Origin: Acidobacteriota bacterium
Lineage (GTDB): Bacteria; Acidobacteriota; Aminicenantia; Aminicenantales; Saccharicenantaceae
Assembly (NCBI GenBank): GCA_003476685.1
Contig: DMVN01000132.1
Coordinates: 1-6,069 of the forward strand
Length of the DNA: 6,069 bases
Direction of reading: 5' to 3'
A program made the position numbers and the translations under genes. The notes under the pieces are model-generated. The model had not been told where the DNA came from and did not search any database. It worked only from the letters and a program-made list of their open reading frames with translations. Shown piece after piece: positions 5,633-6,069 of this stretch (position 1 is the stretch's first letter; every line of letters starts with the position of its first letter).

Positions 5633-6069
5633 ATGAAAATTTGCCGACAACTGGCGATGATATTTCTTTTATTATTTATGAGCCTCAGCCTGATTCCAGC
5701 TCCCCTCCGCTCTCAGACTGAGGAAGTAAGGCTGACTGTTTTTTACCCATCAATCGGGACCCTGCGCAACCTGCAGGCTCTCAGAGAAAAGGGTTACCTC
5801 AATATTCCCAGCTTGAAGGTGACTGGCGTTTACCATGTCCGGGAAATGACCAACTATGAAGAGGCCAAAAAATATGCCAGAGAAAACGGCCTGGACTGGT
5901 TTAGCTTCAAAGCTTTTTCAGCCGAGATCGGCCCGGAAAACATCTTTAAGGCCAACGGCCTGACTTCGGAGCTCACGGAAATCATAAGAAACTCGGACGG
6001 TATAATCTTTTTCGGCGGGCCCGACATCCCTCCGGCGGTCTGGGGCGACCGAACCAGCCTCCTGAGCGT
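5633..6069 (+). CDS. Exported class I glutamine-amidotransferase-like protein, peptidase C26-like, N-terminal part
   Basis: The first 145 codons of a gene cut by the right edge. Residues 1 to about 28 are a signal peptide (MKICRQ, then a Leu/Ile/Phe-rich core, ending near PLRSQ), so the product should be periplasmic. The cysteine at position 4 is not a lipobox. DGIIFFGGPDIPPAVWG (122-138) matches the early block of gamma-glutamyl-gamma-aminobutyrate hydrolase-like proteins, whose usual form is DGLLLxGGxDxxPxxYG. The nucleophile cysteine and the catalytic His/Glu fall beyond the edge, so activity cannot be judged. The N-terminal part (TVFYPSIGTLRNLQALREKG, then GVYH and NGLDWFSF) is unlike cytosolic PuuD and suggests a distinct subfamily. 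The closest description is a gamma-glutamyl hydrolase-family protein of unknown substrate. It is divergent from the small gene and has its own promoter. Confidence 0.75.
   Translation, partial: MKICRQLAMIFLLLFMSLSLIPAPLRSQTEEVRLTVFYPSIGTLRNLQALREKGYLNIPSLKVTGVYHVREMTNYEEAKKYARENGLDWFSFKAFSAEIGPENIFKANGLTSELTEIIRNSDGIIFFGGPDIPPAVWGDRTSLLS

Noticed and set aside
5491..5721. 76-codon plus-strand frame overlapping the promoter and start of the C26-like gene
   Set aside because: It runs through the promoter and overlaps the signal-peptide coding region in another frame; its Ser/Pro-rich product has no family pattern.

Overview
The window holds five protein-coding genes from a Gram-negative bacterium. 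It has no RNA genes, mobile elements or CRISPR arrays that I can see. Base composition is moderate, a little above 50% GC by eye. The DUF5916/CBM9-like outer-membrane protein and the exported AstE/AspA-type hydrolase are the kind of genes seen in Acidobacteriota, including Aminicenantes, and in Bacteroidota. My best guess is an Aminicenantes-like or other acidobacterial genome, but this is an inference without any phylogenetic marker test.

Layout: (1) 1-1151, minus strand: N-terminal third of mfd, the transcription-repair coupling factor, running off the left edge. (2) 1152-1244: short gap with a perfect 10-bp hairpin and a promoter-like element placed so close to the mfd GTG that the mRNA may be leaderless. 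(3) 1245-3422, minus: complete DUF5916 protein with signal peptide, CBM9-like domain and predicted outer-membrane barrel. (4) 3423-3920: 498-base gap with a terminator-like hairpin and a second stem-loop but no convincing gene. (5) 3921-4997, minus: complete exported M14-family hydrolase of the succinylglutamate desuccinylase/aspartoacylase type. (6) 4998-5238: gap with an AT-rich inverted repeat. (7) 5239-5442, minus: small gene for a 67-residue conserved-looking protein. (8) 5443-5632: divergent intergenic region with a good sigma-70-type promoter facing right. (9) 5633-6069, plus: first 145 codons of an exported class I glutamine-amidotransferase-like protein (peptidase C26-like), cut by the right edge.

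Three of the five genes encode proteins with signal peptides: one probable outer-membrane barrel and two hydrolases of families that act on amide or acyl-amino-acid bonds. A role in periplasmic processing or scavenging of amino-acid conjugates or peptides is possible, but the spacing and hairpins suggest mostly separate transcription units rather than one operon. I find no clear sign of a new defence system or other undescribed multi-gene system. The most interesting items are the possible leaderless mfd start, the exported C26-like protein with an atypical N-terminus, the exported M14 deacylase, and the small conserved-looking gene.
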